DNA from: Bernardetia sp. ABR2-2B
GTDB lineage: Bacteria > Bacteroidota > Bacteroidia > Cytophagales > Bernardetiaceae
DNA: 64,000 bases
Assembly (NCBI RefSeq): GCF_037126435.1
Contig: NZ_CP147020.1
Location: forward strand, 3,824,001 to 3,888,000
Direction: 5' to 3'
Shown: positions 25,372-36,500 of the stretch, one piece after another
Position numbering within the stretch: the stretch's first letter is position 1
Layout: every line of letters starts with the position of its first letter
The notes under the pieces: model-generated
The model's database searches: none
What the model was told of the DNA's origin: nothing
Seen by the model: the letters and a program-made list of their open reading frames with translations, nothing else
Made by a program: the position numbers and the translations under genes

Positions 25372-26469
25372 TTACTCTACCATAAAACGCTCAAAAGACT
25401 GCCAGTATTTATCTTTGTAGATTTCATAATCTATTTCAAAGACATCAATATATTTTTGTTGAATATCAAACATTACTTTTGAAATAAATCTAAAATCTGT
25501 AGAAGCAAAATAGATTTTTCTGTGATTATTTGCTGTTTCTCTTCCGATACTCAAATAAGCTTTAGAGTTTTTTAGTTTGTTCAGAATATTGTCTTCTAGT
25601 TCTTCTAAACGGTCTGCAATTTCACTTTTTGGAAAACCGTTACTCAAAAAGCCGTTTATTTTTTCATAATTGATATTCAAAGCTGTAATATAAGGACAAG
25701 ATGATTTGTTGTTCCAATGCAATAATGTTTTGTTGATTATGGCTAGTAAAGCTTTGCCATTTGGAAGCTCTCCTTTAAGTAATGAGTAACTTTTTTGTTG
25801 GTCATTATTTTTTATAATTTCTACTATCTCGCCATACTTTTCTTGGTATTCTTTTTCTCTCCAAATAAGATAGCTTTTTAGTTTTTCTATTGGAATTAGC
25901 TCTTGATTAGCAGTTTCTTTTTTCGATTCTATATTCAAAACATCAATCGTGGAGGCAAAATGTAGTTCTCCTAAATAGTTTTCTAAGAAAAGATATATTC
26001 CATTCGTTATTTTTCCTTTATCTGTCTCTTCGAATTCTTGATAAACTATCGTAATTTCTATTTCATCAGGGTAGTCTTGATGTTGAGTAGGATAAAATTT
26101 TAAGGTATCACTATTAAAAATTGTTTCTTCTATTTGTATCTGAATTTGCTCAATATCAGAAGCTGGTTTTGAGGCTTCAAAATTCCAGTTTTCCAAATTT
26201 GGTGCAGCTCTAACAAGCTCTTCAATAAAAACGATATTGCTCAAATCTGCATCTGCTGTAAAAATCAAATCTACAACCTCTTCACTTTTCATTCCTGTCA
26301 GGATATAAAAGCCATCTTTTATTTTTTCTAATTCTTCTAATATTGGGTCAAGAAAACCCTGTTCAATATATTTTTTACTCTTTACAATTTTGAAAAAACG
26401 TCTTTCATTTTTTAGAAACCAAATCCAAAAGTTCTTATAGGCTTGGTTTAGCTTTTCTTCTGTTGTCAT
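25372..26469 (-). CDS. Conserved-looking cytosolic protein, function unknown
   Basis: 365 residues, no signal peptide or membrane helix. An N-terminal segment (FWIWFLKNERRFFKIVKSKKYIEQGFLDPILEELEKI) is followed by a beta-rich region (GFYILTGMKSEEVVDLIFTADADLSNIVFIEELVRAAPNLENW) and a C-terminal alpha/beta part ending in YWQSFERFMVE. The first part has the look of a family common in Bacteroidota that I know only as hypothetical. It ends 12 bp after the start region of the VWA-like gene; the two minus-strand genes likely form an operon. Confidence 0.65.
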   Translation of the reverse strand: MTTEEKLNQAYKNFWIWFLKNERRFFKIVKSKKYIEQGFLDPILEELEKIKDGFYILTGMKSEEVVDLIFTADADLSNIVFIEELVRAAPNLENWNFEASKPASDIEQIQIQIEETIFNSDTLKFYPTQHQDYPDEIEITIVYQEFEETDKGKITNGIYLFLENYLGELHFASTIDVLNIESKKETANQELIPIEKLKSYLIWREKEYQEKYGEIVEIIKNNDQQKSYSLLKGELPNGKALLAIINKTLLHWNNKSSCPYITALNINYEKINGFLSNGFPKSEIADRLEELEDNILNKLKNSKAYLSIGRETANNHRKIYFASTDFRFISKVMFDIQQKYIDVFEIDYEIYKDKYWQSFERFMVE

Positions 26470-26481
26470 TTTTCTTTTTTA

Positions 26482-27735
26482 TTAAAATCCCCCTCTTTTT
26501 CTTTTGAATTTACGTCTTTCTTTACGCTCTAATTTTTTGAGTTCTCGTTTGCTTAATGCAGCCAAATCATCTAACCTTTTTTTGTGTTCGATGGCTTCTT
26601 CTAGTGAAATATCTTCTTCTAAAGTATGAATTGTTCCTTTTGTTTGAATAGCAATATCCCAATATTCAGAACGAATAGCATCAATTTCTTCTGTACGAGC
26701 AATCAAGATATGGACAGGAGTTTTGGATTCTGAAAGCTCCTCTAGTAATTTTATATCACGCACACTTGCCATATTATCAGCTATCAAAACTAATGATTTT
26801 GCTTTTGGGTAATTTTTTTGTGCATAAAGTAAGGCTTCTACATCATTTTCTGGAAAATCGCCTCCTGTTCCTGCTGCTTTGGATTCTTCCATCATTTGTA
26901 GAGCCTCGTCAATACTTCCTGTTTTGGTGGCATAAATCCCTCCTGTATTTCCTATTTTTTTTTCTTTAGTAGGCGTATCATTCCCATCATTAAAAAAGAC
27001 AAAATTTTGAATAGAAGAAGTATCACTTTGAGAGTTTTTTTGATTATGCCACAACAAAACAGGCGTTGCAAAATGATACATACTGGCTGTCCAATCACAC
27101 ACCACTACTACATCTTTCCAATCTTGACGGTCAAAAACTTGATAGGTAGAATTAGGTTTTGGTTTGCCTTCTTTTATAAAAGTCGCTTCTTCAGATTCAT
27201 TATTGTAAGCAAACGTAGGAACAGGAATTTCTGGGTTTGGCGTGTCAGGAACTTCTGGTGTTTCAGGTGTTTCTTTCTCTTCTTTTTTGGTTTGCTCTTT
27301 TCTCAAGTTATAATAGACTACAAAGCCGTGATAGAGTTCCTTAGCTTGTGCTGCCGTATTGACAACGTGAGCCACAAACTCCCATTCTATGTTAGATTTG
27401 AATAATTGAGGAGCTGTCTTTTCAAGTTCATTCAGACGAGCCAAATTTAGTTTTCGCTGTTGTAACTTCTGAAAATTATTTGTTTTTGGATATTTTGAAT
27501 AGACAAGTTCGACACGATATACATCTACCTCATCAAGCAGTTTTGAATGTGAAGTATTGGTTACTGCTATTTTCCCAAAGGCTGTCGGAAATAAAAAAGA
27601 ACCTTCTACGGAAGTTGCAGGGTCGTATTTTCGTGTCTCTCTAGTTTCTGCTTTTCCCATTATAAGATTAGCCGATTGAGCAAAAAGAGGAGTTGTGCCA
27701 AAAATAAAAAGGCAAAGTAAAATTAGGTGTTTCAT
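26482..27735 (-). CDS. Secreted VWA-like domain protein
   Basis: 417 residues. Signal peptide MKHLILLCLFIFGTTPLFAQS. A beta-rich domain (20-140) with RxxLxRLNELEKTAPQLF is followed by a Pro/Glu linker (TPETPEVPDTPNPEIP). A von Willebrand A-like domain (about 200-375) has VVVVCDWTASMYHFA, a degenerate MIDAS (Asp-x-Thr-x-Ser in place of DxSxS), TGGDFPENDVEAL and SLVLIADNMASV. A basic C-terminal tail (LSKRELKKLERKERRKFKRK) is unusual for an exported protein. Probably binds metal or a partner in the periplasm; role unknown. Its start faces the perfect palindrome at 27749. Confidence 0.8.
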   Translation of the reverse strand: MKHLILLCLFIFGTTPLFAQSANLIMGKAETRETRKYDPATSVEGSFLFPTAFGKIAVTNTSHSKLLDEVDVYRVELVYSKYPKTNNFQKLQQRKLNLARLNELEKTAPQLFKSNIEWEFVAHVVNTAAQAKELYHGFVVYYNLRKEQTKKEEKETPETPEVPDTPNPEIPVPTFAYNNESEEATFIKEGKPKPNSTYQVFDRQDWKDVVVVCDWTASMYHFATPVLLWHNQKNSQSDTSSIQNFVFFNDGNDTPTKEKKIGNTGGIYATKTGSIDEALQMMEESKAAGTGGDFPENDVEALLYAQKNYPKAKSLVLIADNMASVRDIKLLEELSESKTPVHILIARTEEIDAIRSEYWDIAIQTKGTIHTLEEDISLEEAIEHKKRLDDLAALSKRELKKLERKERRKFKRKRGGF

Positions 27736-27748
27736 AGAGAAATGCTTT

Positions 27749-27784
27749 AAGACCCTAAGGGTTTTTGAAAACCCTTAGGGTCTT
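27749..27784. repeat. Perfect 17-bp inverted repeat in a divergent promoter region
   Basis: AAGACCCTAAGGGTTTT (27749-27765) and its exact complement (27768-27784) are separated by 2 bp. It lies 14 bp upstream of the VWA-like start, between divergent genes, so a terminator role is unlikely unless for antisense RNA. AACCCTAAGGGCTTG near 1047 is a partial second copy. It may be a REP-like element or a dyad operator. Confidence 0.8.
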
Positions 27785-28013
27785 GACTTGAAAGAAATAT
27801 TTTTTTTACTATAAAAACGACTTTCTTTACTATTCCTTATCTAATAGTATCATTTTTAATAATTATTTACAAAATTAAGTTATTCAGATGGGAAAAGTCT
27901 TAATAAAAGCATAAAAGCAAGTACGTTTGATAGATTTTAGCAAAAAAAGTACGTAATTCGTTCATTATAATTTATTTTTTACCTAACGATACTTAGAAAG
28001 TGTTGGCTACTGT

Positions 28014-28910
28014 ATGATTACTCGTTCTACTCTTCTCCATCTTCGAATTCCATTTTCTATTTTTTTGATGCCTGTTTTTTGTTTTGCTGCTAGTCAGGCT
28101 GTTCATCTAACGTGGCAAATATATTTTATTGTTTTTGTGATTTTGCATATTTTCGTTTATCCAGCCAGTAATGGCTTCAATAGCTTTTATGATAAAGACG
28201 AGGGAAGTATTGGAGGACTTAAAAACCCACCCAAAGTAAATCAAGATTTGCTCACGACTTCACTAGTTTTTGATATAATCGGACTCTTTTTTAGTTTCAT
28301 GTTTGTCAATTGGCAGTTTGCCTTGCTTGTTTTTATTTATGGATTGATGTCAAAGGCATATAGCCACCCAAGTATTAGACTAAAAAAATATGCGATTGGT
28401 GGTTGGCTGACGGTCGGAATTTTTCAAGGAGCTTTTACCTATTTAATGTGTGTATTGGCTTTTGAAAAAGATTTCTCAATGTCTTCTGATACTGCTTTTA
28501 GTGGTTTTGAAGTGTTTTTTCAAGAAAGACATCTTTTTGCAGCTGCTTTGATTTCAGTTTTGCTTTTGGGTTCGTACCCAATGACACAGATTTATCAGCA
28601 CGAAGAAGATGCAAAGCGAGGCGACAAAACAATCAGTTTGTTTTTAGGCATTCGTGGAACGTTCATTTTTACCATTTTATTTTTTGGTTTGGCAGCAGTA
28701 GGGTTCTATTTTTACTTTTCTACCTATCAATATGAGTTTTACTTTTGGCTTTTTCAAGCCTTTCTAGCTCCTGTGTTGCTTTATTTTGTCTATTGGACGT
28801 TTATTTCTTGGAAAGATGCTTCACAGGCTAATTTTCAAAGAACTATGCTTCTGAACGTTTTGTCTTCGCTTTCTATGATTGCTTATTTTACGGTAATTAC
28901 TTTGATGTAA
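28014..28910 (+). CDS. UbiA-family prenyltransferase
   Basis: 298 residues with about eight or nine membrane helices. The two Asp-rich motifs of UbiA enzymes are visible: ASNGFNSFYDKDEGSIGG (N53 to D60/D62) in the first cytosolic loop and QIYQHEEDAKRGDKTISLFLG in the second. These bind Mg-prenyl diphosphate and place an isoprenoid chain on an aromatic or other acceptor (menaquinone, heme or carotenoid type). No pathway neighbours identify the acceptor. It ends at a bidirectional terminator shared with the convergent surface-protein gene. Confidence 0.85.
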   Translation: MITRSTLLHLRIPFSIFLMPVFCFAASQAVHLTWQIYFIVFVILHIFVYPASNGFNSFYDKDEGSIGGLKNPPKVNQDLLTTSLVFDIIGLFFSFMFVNWQFALLVFIYGLMSKAYSHPSIRLKKYAIGGWLTVGIFQGAFTYLMCVLAFEKDFSMSSDTAFSGFEVFFQERHLFAAALISVLLLGSYPMTQIYQHEEDAKRGDKTISLFLGIRGTFIFTILFFGLAAVGFYFYFSTYQYEFYFWLFQAFLAPVLLYFVYWTFISWKDASQANFQRTMLLNVLSSLSMIAYFTVITLM

Positions 28911-28920
28911 ATTTAGAAAT

Positions 28921-28941
28921 TAGAAGTCAGATTTTAGAAGT
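28921..28941 (+). repeat. Second copy of the dispersed 21-bp word
   Basis: Identical to 15941-15961 (AGAAGTCAGATTTTAGAAGT plus a leading T), located 11 bp after the UbiA-family stop. A diverged inverted copy (AAGTCTGACTTCTAAAA) lies at about 29183, near the end of the same gap. Confidence 0.6.
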
Positions 28942-29126
28942 AAATGCGACCTGATAAAGCAGCAAAGCTAATACATTCAAACACAGAGTTCGTAGAAAAT
29001 GAGGTAAAATACAAGTATATTTTAATCAAGAGAATATCAAGGAACAATTACGAATTACGAATTTAACTTTTTGATTGCCAGTTGATTGAATGTTTGTAAA
29101 CAGTAGTTTATTTAATTCTTATTCCC

Positions 29127-29172
29127 AAAAAAGCTACCCAAAATACAGTTAAAATATTTTAGGTAGCTTTTT
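29127..29172. terminator. Bidirectional terminator between convergent genes
   Basis: The stem AAAAAGCTACC/GGTAGCTTTTT extends inward through AAAATA/TATTTT with one mismatch, with A and T runs outside. It serves the UbiA-family gene (plus) and the surface protein (minus, stop at 29206). Confidence 0.85.
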
Positions 29173-29205
29173 CTAAATTTTAAGTCTGACTTCTAAAAAA
29201 AACTA

Positions 29206-32200
29206 TTATTTTATGATAAGTTTTTTAATAGAAGTTTGATTGTTAGAATAGGTTTTAATAATATACATTCCTTGAGCCATTCTATTGAGATAAAATGATT
29301 GTTTGTTACTTCCTTTCTGTAGAGATTGAATCCAGATAGTCCTTCCTATTGCATCAAAAACAGTTATTTCTATATTTTCTGAGAGAGGAAAGTCAAATTC
29401 TATTTCAAAGTTTCCATCCGTACTAGGATTTGGATAAATAACCCAATCGTTAGGCTGATTATCATTTCCCTCTGGTACTACAAATGAAATTGCTTCTGTT
29501 TGTCTTATACAACCAGATTGATAGGTAACAACTGCTGAATAAGAACCACTTTTCTTAGGTATAATCGTAATTTGTCCATCAAATTCTGTTACAACTTCAT
29601 CATCAAGTTTCCATGAAACAGAAACTATATTTTGATTATCTGCCTCTTGTTCTATAAAAATAGTTGTTTCAGAGGTGTTCAAATATGGTGTTGGAGCTTG
29701 AAAAATCTCAATTTCATTAGAAATAAGTTCACAGTCGTTTAGACTAACTTTTACCCTATATTTTCCTGCTGTATCTATCATTAATTTGTTTGTTCCATTA
29801 CTAACAATCAAACTATCATTTCTAAACCATTCATATTTTACATTTGAAATAGATTCAGTTGTCAAAGTCAAATCTACATTAGTACAAAGAGTGGTGGCAG
29901 AAGATTGCAATATTAATTCAGAAGGTAAGTTTGAATCTGTAATGGAAATAGTAATAGTAGTTTCTGAACTACAGCCATTTTTTGTTGCTCTCAATGTATA
30001 GTTTCCACTTTGAGTAACTCTTAATTCTGTTTCTGTACCAATTACATTATTGTTAAATAACCATTCATAACTAGCATTTGAGTTTGATTGTAGTGTAGAA
30101 CTAGTAATATTAAGTATTCCACTTCCACAAAAACTAATATTATTTTGTTGTTGTATTTCTGATAAAGGAGCATAGTTTACAAGAACTGTTACAGATTCAG
30201 ATGTTACTAGACAGTTTTCTCTTTTAATTCTTACTTGATAATCTCCAGAAGAAGTTGCTTCATAGTTTATTCCATTTCCTACTTCAACGCCATCTTTGAG
30301 CCACGTATAAGAAGTTGCATTACTTACACTTTGTGCTTCTAATGATATAGAGTTTTGACAAGAAATACGTTCGCTCTCTCCTAAAATAATTGCCTCAAAA
30401 GCTGTCTGATTATCATCTTTTTTTAGGGCTTGTATTGCAAATGTATATAGCGAATTATCTACATCACTATTTTTGATAGAAATAGTAGCATTTTGAACTC
30501 CTATAACATTTGGCGTATAAGTAACTGAAAAAGTAGCACTAGCATTTGCAGCTATAGAAGTGGTAGTAAAATTATTAACTACAAAATCAGAAGAACCATT
30601 AATAGAAATAAGGGGATTTCCAGTTAAATTTATTGTTGTACAGCCTTTATTAGTAATTGTAAATTCTCTGGTAATAGAACCAGCATTACAAGCATCAGCA
30701 ATTCCAAAATCTGTTCCTGTACTTGTAGTAGCATATGAACTACCGTTTAGAATATAGTTATTATTGCCTGTTACTTCTATTTTAGAACCTCCAAAATCAG
30801 AAACATAAACAGCACCTATCGGTACTCCATTGCTAGAACGATACCCTTGCGCTCCTATCACAAGTTTATTGGCATGTAAGGCAACACTACCACCCACATA
30901 TTCATCAAATTGAGCAGGAGAAGGTTTTATTTTTGCAATCTCTGACCAGTTAGCTCCTTCTTTTTTATAGAAGTAAGCAGCTCCTGATGTCGAATTTGTG
31001 CTAGATTCAAATGGAACTCCTACTAAAAGGTAGTTTCCGTAAAGGCTCAAAGATGTACCAAAAAGAGTATTACTAACAGCATCACTAGCAGTTATTTTTG
31101 ATTCTTCTATCCAGTTAGCTCCATTATATTTGTAAATATAAGCTGCTCCTTTATTGTTATTATTTCTATCTGTTCCTATGGCTAGTTGATTTCCTGAAAT
31201 AGAAATAGATTGACCAAAATTCATTCCTTGTGAAACATCATTAGGTTGAAGTTTGTCTATTTGTGTCCAAGTATTTTCATTTCTACGAAATGTATAAACA
31301 GCTCCTTCATCTGAATCATTGGTTTTTTGTCTTAAAGCTCCCACAATTGCCCAGTCATTTTGTATGTCGACAGTAAACCCAAATAGGTCAAATCCATTCA
31401 AATCATTAGAAGCCAATTTAGCTTGTTCTGACCATGTAGTACCTTCTCTCTTATAGATGTATGCTGCTCCTGCTGAACCTCCTGCTGCATCTTCTCCCCA
31501 AGCTCCAATAATAATATGTTCTTGATCAATGGCTACACTTCGTCCAAAGTAATCATCAACTTGTCTATCACTTGCTGTCAGTCTTGCTTGTTGAATCCAA
31601 TTACTCCCTTCTTTGTGAAATACATAAGCAGCTCCTCTAAAGCTATCTCTCCAACCTCCAACTACGATATAATCTTCATATATATCTACTGCATATCCAA
31701 AATCTAGTGTATTTCCTAAAGGTAAATTATTAGTGCCTTTCAAAACAGCATCTTCTTGCCAAGATATTCCATTATATTTATAAACAATAGCCTCTTGTTC
31801 TTCTGGAGAGCCTACTACCATATAGTTATTCCATATTGCTACAGATGTTCCAAAAAAAACTGATGGAGTGTTTGGACTGTCATAAACAATACGGTTAATA
31901 GGACTAGGAATTCCATAAACACCTGAACCTGTAATATTAAAGGTATAGGGAGTATTGCTAGGGTCATTACTTCTTATAGATATTATTGCCGTTTGAGTAG
32001 CTGCTCGTGTAGGTTTGAATGTAACTGCAAAAGTTTGTGCTTCAAAAGAAGCTATTGTATTACTTCTAACTTGACTAACTGTAAAATCTGATGAGCCAGA
32101 AATTTGTATAAAAGGGTTACCACTCAAAACTAAGTCACTAAAACCAGCATTTCTTATTGTAAATGTTTTTGTGATTGTATTAGCCGTACAGGTATAATCT

Positions 32201-33390
32201 ACAGCTCCGATATTAAATGTTTGGTTATCGTATATTTCTTCTCTATCTGCTTGAATAGTTAGTTGTGGTGCAGAAGAAGTCTCAAAAGTCATGAGAGTTG
32301 CATAGAAGTCGCTAAGTGCATTATGAAATAATAAATAAAGTTTGTCAGAAGAAGATATAGCTAAATTTTGTAAGTCTGTAACAGGGACAGCAAAATCTGG
32401 AGAGCCTACATGTACCCATCCTCCGTTATCAAATTTCATTACATTGGCTTTAGAAAATGCTGCATCTTTATAAGATACATAAGGAATTTCATTTTGCCCT
32501 ATTACAATACTTGGAAAAGCACCAGCATTTGCTGTAAAACCAGCATTACCTACAAGAACCCAGTTATTCCCATCAAATTTCATGACACTAACTTTATTAC
32601 CCTGTGCAAAATCTTGAAAAGCAACATAAGGAACATCACTAGAAGAAATAGCAAAACTACTATTCTGTAAGTCAATTTCTGTGAAACCTGTAAAACCTTC
32701 ATTACCAACGCTTACCCAGTTAGTGCCATCAAATTTCTTTACTGAAATCTGACTTGCCAACTCTATGTTGTTGTGCATAACATAAGGAATATTGTTGCTA
32801 TTTATTTTTAGTCTGTTAAGAGTAACAGCACCTGCATTTGCAGCACTCACACCAGCTCCAACATTTACCCAGTTTGTGCCATTAAACTTCATAACAAAGC
32901 TATTTCTTTCATTTTCATCTATAAAAAGAACATAAGGAGTACCGTTATTATCAATTTCTAAACTTTGATTTGTAGAGTTGGGGGAGCTAAAACCAGCATT
33001 ACCTACAAGAACCCAGTTTGTACCATCAAATTTTTTGACGGTAGTAGCTCTGTTTAATGTAAGGTCATTATAAGCAACATAAATAATATCATTATTATCT
33101 ATTGCAATACTTGTATATTCTGTTTCTACTGCAAAGCCTTCTGAACCTAATTCTGTTTGAGTATTTCCATCAAACTTTATGACTTTTGATATTCTTTCAG
33201 TATTTTCTTCTAAAACAAAATAAGCATTATCTTGAGAGTCAGTAACAAGACTCTCATCATAGGTTATACTAGTATTGTTAGGGCTAGTTATTAATGTTTT
33301 CCATTGCGCTTGGACTTGCCAACTAATTAATAAAAAGAATAAAGAAAAGAAAAATGAGATGTTTTTTTTGAAATGTAAAGATTGTTTCAT
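29206..33390 (-). CDS. Large T9SS-exported surface protein with FG-GAP-type repeats
   Basis: 1394 residues from the ATG at 33390; an upstream ATG (33483) would place 31 residues before the signal peptide MKQSLHFKKNISFFFSLFFL, so it is rejected. Regions in order: about seven repeats with FDGTNWVxVGNAGF (30-375), a choice-of-anchor/ASPM-Hydin-like Ig domain with SNDPSNTPYTF (380-500), FG-GAP-like repeats such as DYFGRSVAIDQEHIIIGAWG (510-870), a second Ig anchor domain, PKD/Ig-like repeats, and a type A T9SS sorting domain starting WVIYPNPSTDGNF. Cell-surface adhesin or matrix protein is inferred. C-terminal 300 residues are closely related to the giant neighbour. Confidence 0.88.
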   Translation of the reverse strand: MKQSLHFKKNISFFFSLFFLLISWQVQAQWKTLITSPNNTSITYDESLVTDSQDNAYFVLEENTERISKVIKFDGNTQTELGSEGFAVETEYTSIAIDNNDIIYVAYNDLTLNRATTVKKFDGTNWVLVGNAGFSSPNSTNQSLEIDNNGTPYVLFIDENERNSFVMKFNGTNWVNVGAGVSAANAGAVTLNRLKINSNNIPYVMHNNIELASQISVKKFDGTNWVSVGNEGFTGFTEIDLQNSSFAISSSDVPYVAFQDFAQGNKVSVMKFDGNNWVLVGNAGFTANAGAFPSIVIGQNEIPYVSYKDAAFSKANVMKFDNGGWVHVGSPDFAVPVTDLQNLAISSSDKLYLLFHNALSDFYATLMTFETSSAPQLTIQADREEIYDNQTFNIGAVDYTCTANTITKTFTIRNAGFSDLVLSGNPFIQISGSSDFTVSQVRSNTIASFEAQTFAVTFKPTRAATQTAIISIRSNDPSNTPYTFNITGSGVYGIPSPINRIVYDSPNTPSVFFGTSVAIWNNYMVVGSPEEQEAIVYKYNGISWQEDAVLKGTNNLPLGNTLDFGYAVDIYEDYIVVGGWRDSFRGAAYVFHKEGSNWIQQARLTASDRQVDDYFGRSVAIDQEHIIIGAWGEDAAGGSAGAAYIYKREGTTWSEQAKLASNDLNGFDLFGFTVDIQNDWAIVGALRQKTNDSDEGAVYTFRRNENTWTQIDKLQPNDVSQGMNFGQSISISGNQLAIGTDRNNNNKGAAYIYKYNGANWIEESKITASDAVSNTLFGTSLSLYGNYLLVGVPFESSTNSTSGAAYFYKKEGANWSEIAKIKPSPAQFDEYVGGSVALHANKLVIGAQGYRSSNGVPIGAVYVSDFGGSKIEVTGNNNYILNGSSYATTSTGTDFGIADACNAGSITREFTITNKGCTTINLTGNPLISINGSSDFVVNNFTTTSIAANASATFSVTYTPNVIGVQNATISIKNSDVDNSLYTFAIQALKKDDNQTAFEAIILGESERISCQNSISLEAQSVSNATSYTWLKDGVEVGNGINYEATSSGDYQVRIKRENCLVTSESVTVLVNYAPLSEIQQQNNISFCGSGILNITSSTLQSNSNASYEWLFNNNVIGTETELRVTQSGNYTLRATKNGCSSETTITISITDSNLPSELILQSSATTLCTNVDLTLTTESISNVKYEWFRNDSLIVSNGTNKLMIDTAGKYRVKVSLNDCELISNEIEIFQAPTPYLNTSETTIFIEQEADNQNIVSVSWKLDDEVVTEFDGQITIIPKKSGSYSAVVTYQSGCIRQTEAISFVVPEGNDNQPNDWVIYPNPSTDGNFEIEFDFPLSENIEITVFDAIGRTIWIQSLQKGSNKQSFYLNRMAQGMYIIKTYSNNQTSIKKLIIK

Positions 33391-33482
33391 TATTGTGTCT
33401 TTTGAAATTTGTGGTAATGGATTCTTTTTTTGTAAAAATAGCTTTGAATTATAGTTCTGACAATTAGTAAATGGTAAAAACA

Positions 33483-33528
33483 AGTCTCATTTTTTAATAA
33501 CAATATATCATTATTAAAAAATGAGACT
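33483..33528 (-). terminator. Perfect 18-bp inverted repeat after the giant surface-protein gene
   Basis: AGTCTCATTTTTTAATAA (33483-33500) and its complement (33511-33528) flank a 10-nt loop. On the minus strand it lies 43 bp after the stop at 33571 and is followed by CTTGTTTTTACC, a modest T run. Confidence 0.75.
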
Positions 33529-33570
33529 ATTAAATAAACTGTGATAAGCGATGTTTTTTATTCTGATTTT

Positions 33571-36500
33571 TTAATTTATAATCAGCTGCTTAACAAAAGA
33601 TTGCTTGTCAGAATATGCTTTCAGGACGTACATCCCTTGAGCCATTTTGCTAAGATTGATTTGTTTTTTGTTACTTCCTTTTTTGAAAGATTGCGTATAA
33701 ACAACTCTACCTGTAGCATCAAAAATAGTTATATCTGTATCTTCCAACAAAGAAGCTCCAAATTCTATTACAAAATTTCCGTCTGAGCTAGGGTTTGGAT
33801 AAACATTCCAGCCAGTTTGTTTTTTGTCTTCTTCTCCTGTTACTACTTCGATAACTCTGAATGAAACAGTTCTGGTCTGTGTTGTACAACCAGTTTGATA
33901 TATAACAACTGCTGAATAATTACCACTTTCTTTTGGAGTAATCGTTGTTTGTCCATCAAAAGCTGACAATATTTCGTTATTTAGTTTCCAAGAAACAGAA
34001 GCTATATTCTGGTTGTTTCCATTTTGTTCTTCTACAAAAAGAGTAGTTTCAGAAGTACGCAAATAAGCCGTCGGAACTTTCAAGATTTTAATTTCTGTTT
34101 CATTAGAAATCAATTCACAATTATTCTGACTGATTTTTACCTTATACTTTCCAGCTATTTTTGTAGTTAGTTTATTTGTTCCATTACTGATAATTAAACG
34201 TTCATTTCTTAACCATTGATAAGTTACATTTGGAATAGATTCAGTAATCAAAGTTACCTCTGTATTAGGACAAATGATATTAGCAGAAGATTGCATAAGC
34301 AGTTCAGAAGGCAAATCTGTAACTGTAACATTGATATTTGTTTCAGCACTACAACCGTTTTGAGTCGCTCTCAATGTATAATTTCCACTTTGAGTAACTA
34401 TAAGGCTATTTTCTGTTCCTACGATATCATTATCAAATAACCACTCATAAGTTGCATTTGAGTTTGATTGTAATGCAGAATTAGCAATATTAATTGTGCC
34501 ACTTTCACAGAAACCAACATTGTTTTGTTGTTGTATTTTTGATAAAGGAGCATAATTTAAAAGAACTCTTATAGGCTCTGAAATTTCAATACAGTTTCCT
34601 CTTTCAATTCTGACTTGATAGTTTCCAGAGAAATTAGCTTGATAATTTTCTCCACTTCCTACCACTATTCCACTTCTAAGCCAAGTGTAAGAAATTGCGT
34701 TATCTACTCTTTGTGCTTGTAAAGTTGTAGAACTCTGACAAGAAATAAGCTCATTTTCTCCTAAAATAGTTGCTTCAAAAACTGGCTGAACAATTACTTG
34801 AACAGCAGTTTTTTCACTTTCTCTTCCGTTACTAAATACACTTACATAAAAGGTTGTACTTTGAGTAATAGGTGGAAGTTCTATTGTTGAATTATAACTT
34901 TCAAAAATTGGATCAGCAGCATCTTGATTTTCGTAAATACGATAGGTTGCTCCTGTGCTTTTTACTTCAGCTATTGCCTCTTGACCTTCACAAATCTCAT
35001 TTGTAGAAATCAAAATTGGTGCTTCTGGTAAAGTGCGCTCTGAAGTGAGAACAGGCTGTGAAATAGAATTTCCATTTATTGCAATTACTTTATATAGATA
35101 TAAAATATCTGGATTCAAGTTTTCGTCTAGGTAAGAAATAATTGTTCCATTTGTAAGAGTAGCAATTAAAACACCATTTCTATAAATACGATAACCTGTG
35201 GTTGCTCCAATTGGAATATTCCAACTTAACTCAATTTGAGTAGTAGAAATTACCTGTGCCTCAAGATTTGTAACTGGGTTAGCTATACCTCCAGTATTTC
35301 CACCTCCTCCAGAAGTAACTTCTGAAAAATCAATCTGTAAGTTATTAACAGAGAAATTAGTAACATCTGCAGTAGTAACACCTTGAGTAAATGCAGTATT
35401 GTTAAACTCTACACTCAAATCATTTACATCATCTGAGTTTGTATGTGAAGTAGCTGTTCCCAAAAGATTGAAAGCTAGTTCTCCCTCATTTTGATAAACA
35501 ATAGAAGCTGTAAGACCAGTAGGAATATTTGTAACGATTGCTTTTCCAGTTGTTACAAAATCTTCTCCATTTGTTCCTTCGAAGATTCCACAAGGCAAAC
35601 TATAAATAGTCAGTTCATTATCTATTTGTCCAGAGGTTGGATTACTTTCTGTAAATGTAGTAGCTGAATAAGTTAGCTCTACAACTGGTGTAACAATTAC
35701 CTCTTGTGTCGCTGTTGCTGTATTTCCACTATTATCAGTTACTGTCCAAGTTACCATTGTTGTTCCGATAGGGAAAATGGTAGGTGCATCGTTTGTAGTA
35801 GTTGCAACACCACAGTTATCATCAGTTATTGATGTTCCTAAATCTACATTTGAAGCTGTACAGTTTCCATTATCTGCATTTACAGCTACATTTAAAGGTG
35901 CTGTAATTGTTGGATTTTGAGAATCTGTAATAATTACCTCTTGTGTCGCTGTTGCTGTATTTCCACTATTATCAGTTACTGTCCAAGTTACCGTTGTTGT
36001 TCCGATAGGGAAAATGGTAGGTGCATCGTTTGTAGTAGTTGCAACACCACAGTTATCATCAGTTGTTGATGTTCCTAAATCTACATTTGAAGCTGTACAG
36101 TTTCCATTATCTGCATTTACAGCTACATTTAAAGGTGCTGTAATTGTTGGATTTTGAGAATCTGTAACAATTACCTCTTGTGTCGCTGTTGCTGTATTTC
36201 CACTATTATCAGTTACTGTCCAAGTTACCGTTGTTGTTCCGATAGGGAAAATGGTAGGTGCATCGTTTGTAGTAGTTGCAACACCACAGTTATCATCAGT
36301 TGTTGATGTTCCTAAATCTACATTTGAAGCTGTACAGTTTCCATTATCTGTATTTGCTATAATATTTGAAGGTGCTGTAATTATTGGATTTTGAGTATCT
36401 GTAACAATTACCTCTTGTGTCGCTGTTGCTGTATTTCCACTATTATCAGTTACTGTCCAAGTTACCGTTGTTGTTCCGATAGGAAAAGTGATAGGTGCAT

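Noticed and set aside
33391-33483. Longer start for the 1394-residue surface protein
   Set aside because: A signal peptide begins cleanly at 33390; the upstream part is not signal-like.
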